64,000 nt of DNA from Diorhabda sublineata (taxonomy: Eukaryota > Arthropoda > Insecta > Coleoptera > Chrysomelidae). The position numbers and the translations under genes were made by a program. Below are positions 62,354-64,000 of the stretch, piece by piece; the first letter of the stretch is position 1, and the number at the start of each line of letters is the position of its first letter. Below the pieces are notes generated by a model. The model was not told the origin of the DNA. It was given only the letters and a program-made list of their open reading frames with translations, and made no database searches. The DNA is taken from assembly GCF_026230105.1 (NCBI RefSeq), contig NW_026614308.1, positions 28,599-92,598 on the forward strand. The letters are read 5' to 3'.

Positions 62354-64000
62354 CAACATTCCTTATATATTTGAGTGAGATCGCGTCTAACTTTGTCAGA
62401 TATCGTCGATTAACATCCATTGAAGCCCATTGAGGTCAACTGTCACTTTGTGTTAATTGAAAATTTTCAAAGTCTATCTTCCTCATTTGAAGTCGAATTT
62501 CAACATTTCTTATTTATTTGAGTGAGATCGCGTCTAACTTTGTCAGATATCGTCGATTAACATCCATTGAAGCCCATTGAGGTCAACTGTCACTTTGTGT
62601 TAATTGAAAATTTTCAAAGTCTATCTTCCTCATTTGAAGTCGAATTCCAACATTTCTTATTTATTTGAGTGAGATCGCATCTAACTTCGCAGATATCGTC
62701 GATTAACATCCATTGAAGCCCATTGAGGTCAACTGTCACTTTGTGTTAATTGAAAATTTTCAAAGTCTATCTTCCTCATTTGAAGTCGAATTTCAACATT
62801 TCTTATTTATTTGAGTGAGATCGCGTCTAACTTTGTCAGATATCGTCGATTAACATCCATTGAAGCCCATTGAAGTCAACTGTCACTTTGTGTTAATTGA
62901 AAATTTTCAAAGTCTATCTTCCTCATTTGAAGTCGAATTTCAACATTTCTTATATATTTGAGTGAGTTCGCATCTAACTTTGTCAGATATCGTCGATTAA
63001 CATCCATTGAAGCCCATTGAGGTCAACTGTCACTTTGTGTTAATTGAAAATTTTCAAAGTCTATCCTCCTCATTTGAAGTCGAATTTCAACATTTCTTAT
63101 TTATTTGAGTGAGATCGCATCTAACATTGTTAGATATCATCGAATAACATCCATTGAAGCTCATTGAGGTCGATGGTCACTTTGTGTTGATTGAAAATTT
63201 TCAAATTCTATCTTCCTAATTTGAAGTCGAATTTCAACATTTCTTATATATTTGAGTGAGTTAGTATCTAACTTTGTCAGATATCATCGAATAACATACA
63301 TTGAAGCCCATTGAGGTCAACTGTCACTTTTTGTTAATTGAAAATTTTCAAAGTCTATCTTCCTCATTTGAAGTCGAATTTCAACATTCCTTATATATTT
63401 GAGTGAGATCGCGTCTAACTTTGTCAGATATCGTCGATTAACATCCATTGAAGCCCATTGAAGTCAACTGTCACTTTGTGTTAATTGAAAATTTTCAAAG
63501 TCTATCTTCCTCATTTGAAGTCGAATTTCAACATTCCTTATATATTTGAGTGAGATCGCGTCTAACTTTGTCAGATATCGTCGATTAACATCCATTGAAG
63601 CCCATTGAAGTCAACGGTCCCTTTGTGTTAATTGAAAATTTTCAAAGTCTACCTTCCTCATTTGAAGTCGAATTTCAACTTTTCTTATATATTTGAGTGA
63701 GTTCGCATCTAACTTCGCAGATATCGTCGATTAACATCCATTGAAGCCCATTGAGGTCAACTGTCACTTTGTGTTAATTGAAAATTTTCAAAGTCTATCT
63801 TCCTCATTTGAAGTCGAATTTTAACATTTCTTATATATTTGAGTGAGTTCGCATCTAACTTCGCAGATATCGTCGATTAACATCCATTTAAGCCCATTGA
63901 GGTCAACTATCACTTTGTGTTAATTGAAAATTTTCAAAGTCTATCTTCCTCATTTGAAGTCGAATTTCAACATTTCTTATATATTTTAGTGAGTTCGCAT
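62354..64000. repeat. Partial block resembling 58.2-59.3 kb
   Basis: It follows the 58242 block at a 4112 bp shift: gaattcc 62642 with 58530, tatcctcc 63063 with 58951, and ttagtatc 63263 with 59151. One difference seen is 'cactttttgtt' near 63325. Similarity ends near 63380, where 'cattcc' replaces 'catttc'. The last 300 bp are F monomers with private changes ('catttaag', 'aactatcac', 'attttagtg'). The array runs off the window edge. Confidence 0.75.

Larger units (their letters stand above)
1..64000. repeat. 147-bp satellite DNA array, whole window
   Basis: The whole window is a head-to-tail tandem array. The motif 'caacattt' or a close variant recurs at 2, 149, 296, 443 and so on, which gives a monomer of 147 bp and about 435 copies. 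A typical C-type monomer has 49 G/C bases out of 147. Orientation never changes, and I saw no insertion of unrelated DNA. Monomers fall into two main families (A and C) about 7-8% apart by counting diagnostic sites, plus several minor forms. Megabase-type satellites of 140-180 bp are typical of eukaryotic centromeric and pericentromeric heterochromatin, so that location is the likeliest inference. The sequence alone does not show centromere function, and I do not recognise the family. Confidence 0.98.
55441..64000. repeat. Zone 10: variable-length blocks with shared leader
   Basis: A four-part leader recurs: D preceded by 'tttgaggtcgaa', a tttattt/gatcgcgtc monomer, one starting 'ccaacattt' (gaattcc) with cttcgcag, and a following monomer. 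Leader starts are 56626, 58242, 60004 and 62354, giving blocks of 1616, 1762 and 2350 bp and a last partial block. Other zone-specific markers are 'cattcaaagtc' at 55435, 56316, 57490, 57931 and 59694, and 'gagttagtatc' at about 59145, 60613, 61201 and 63257. Confidence 0.75.

Noticed and set aside
1..64000. CRISPR array
   Set aside because: Repeats are directly contiguous 147 bp units without unique spacers, and there are no cas genes.
1..64000. Bacterial or organelle origin with iterons
   Set aside because: The unit length, number of copies, HOR organisation and lack of any replication gene fit eukaryotic satellite DNA and not an iteron array.

Overview
This window is one uninterrupted block of satellite DNA. 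From base 1 to base 64000 it consists of about 435 head-to-tail copies of a roughly 147 bp monomer (about one third G+C), all on the same strand. I found no unique sequence, RNA gene, transposon, inverted monomer or credible protein gene. An array of this kind points to a eukaryotic nuclear genome, most plausibly centromeric or pericentromeric heterochromatin of a plant or animal. I do not recognise the monomer, so I name neither species nor satellite family.

Monomer. Numbering from the 'caacattt' motif as position 1, the landmarks are: a TATA-rich stretch (11-19), a variable CpG-bearing segment (29-32), 'cagatatc' (44-51), a doubled 'cattgaag' (about 66-83), a 14 bp perfect palindrome TTGAAAATTTTCAA (104-117), and 'catttgaagtcgaattt' (131-147). 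Two main families alternate and differ at about 11 sites. Family A has tttattt, gagatcgcat, gttag, gctcattg, gtcgatgg, gttgatt and caaattct. Family C has atatatt, gagttcgcat, gtcag, cgtcgatt, gcccattg, gtcaactg, gttaatt and caaagtct. Recurrent minor forms are B/P (ttttaattaaaa), D (cattcc plus gatcgcgtc), E (gagtttgtatc plus acatac), F (146 bp, cttcgcag or ctttgcag) and G (aactgtgtcag plus gccaattgaag).

Layout. The array is a patchwork of local higher-order repeats (HORs), each a block of several monomers copied in tandem. 0-7 kb: irregular A/B/P mixture with a 735 bp (5-monomer) period. About 7-16.7 kb: 1323 bp (9-monomer) and 2645 bp (18-monomer) periods. 16.7-20.9 kb: 2644 bp period. 20.9-23.5 kb: 584 bp tetramers and 294 bp dimers. 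23.5-28.2 kb: two copies of a 2349 bp 16-mer. 28.2-31.3 kb: transition zone. 31.3-42.1 kb: two almost identical 5427 bp 37-mers. 42.1-47.4 kb: rearranged pieces of the preceding blocks. 47.4-51.4 kb: G-type monomers with a 735 bp period. 51.4-55.4 kb: the most irregular part, with a truncated monomer. 55.4-64 kb: blocks of 1616, 1762 and 2350 bp sharing a common leading segment.

Interpretation. Block lengths are whole numbers of monomers minus shared 1 bp deletions. This fits repeated unequal exchange or amplification of multi-monomer blocks, with different variants spreading in different zones. The most striking structural points are a period equal to the nucleosome core length (147 bp, 14 turns at 10.5 bp per turn), a dyad in nearly every monomer, and a variant class in which two substitutions remove that dyad and create another 7 bp away. 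Open frames of 65-101 codons on the minus strand are a by-product of 147 being divisible by 3; I do not regard them as genes.

Limits. Periods were obtained by matching rare variant motifs by eye and subtracting positions. Zone edges are good to about one monomer, and no identity percentages were computed.
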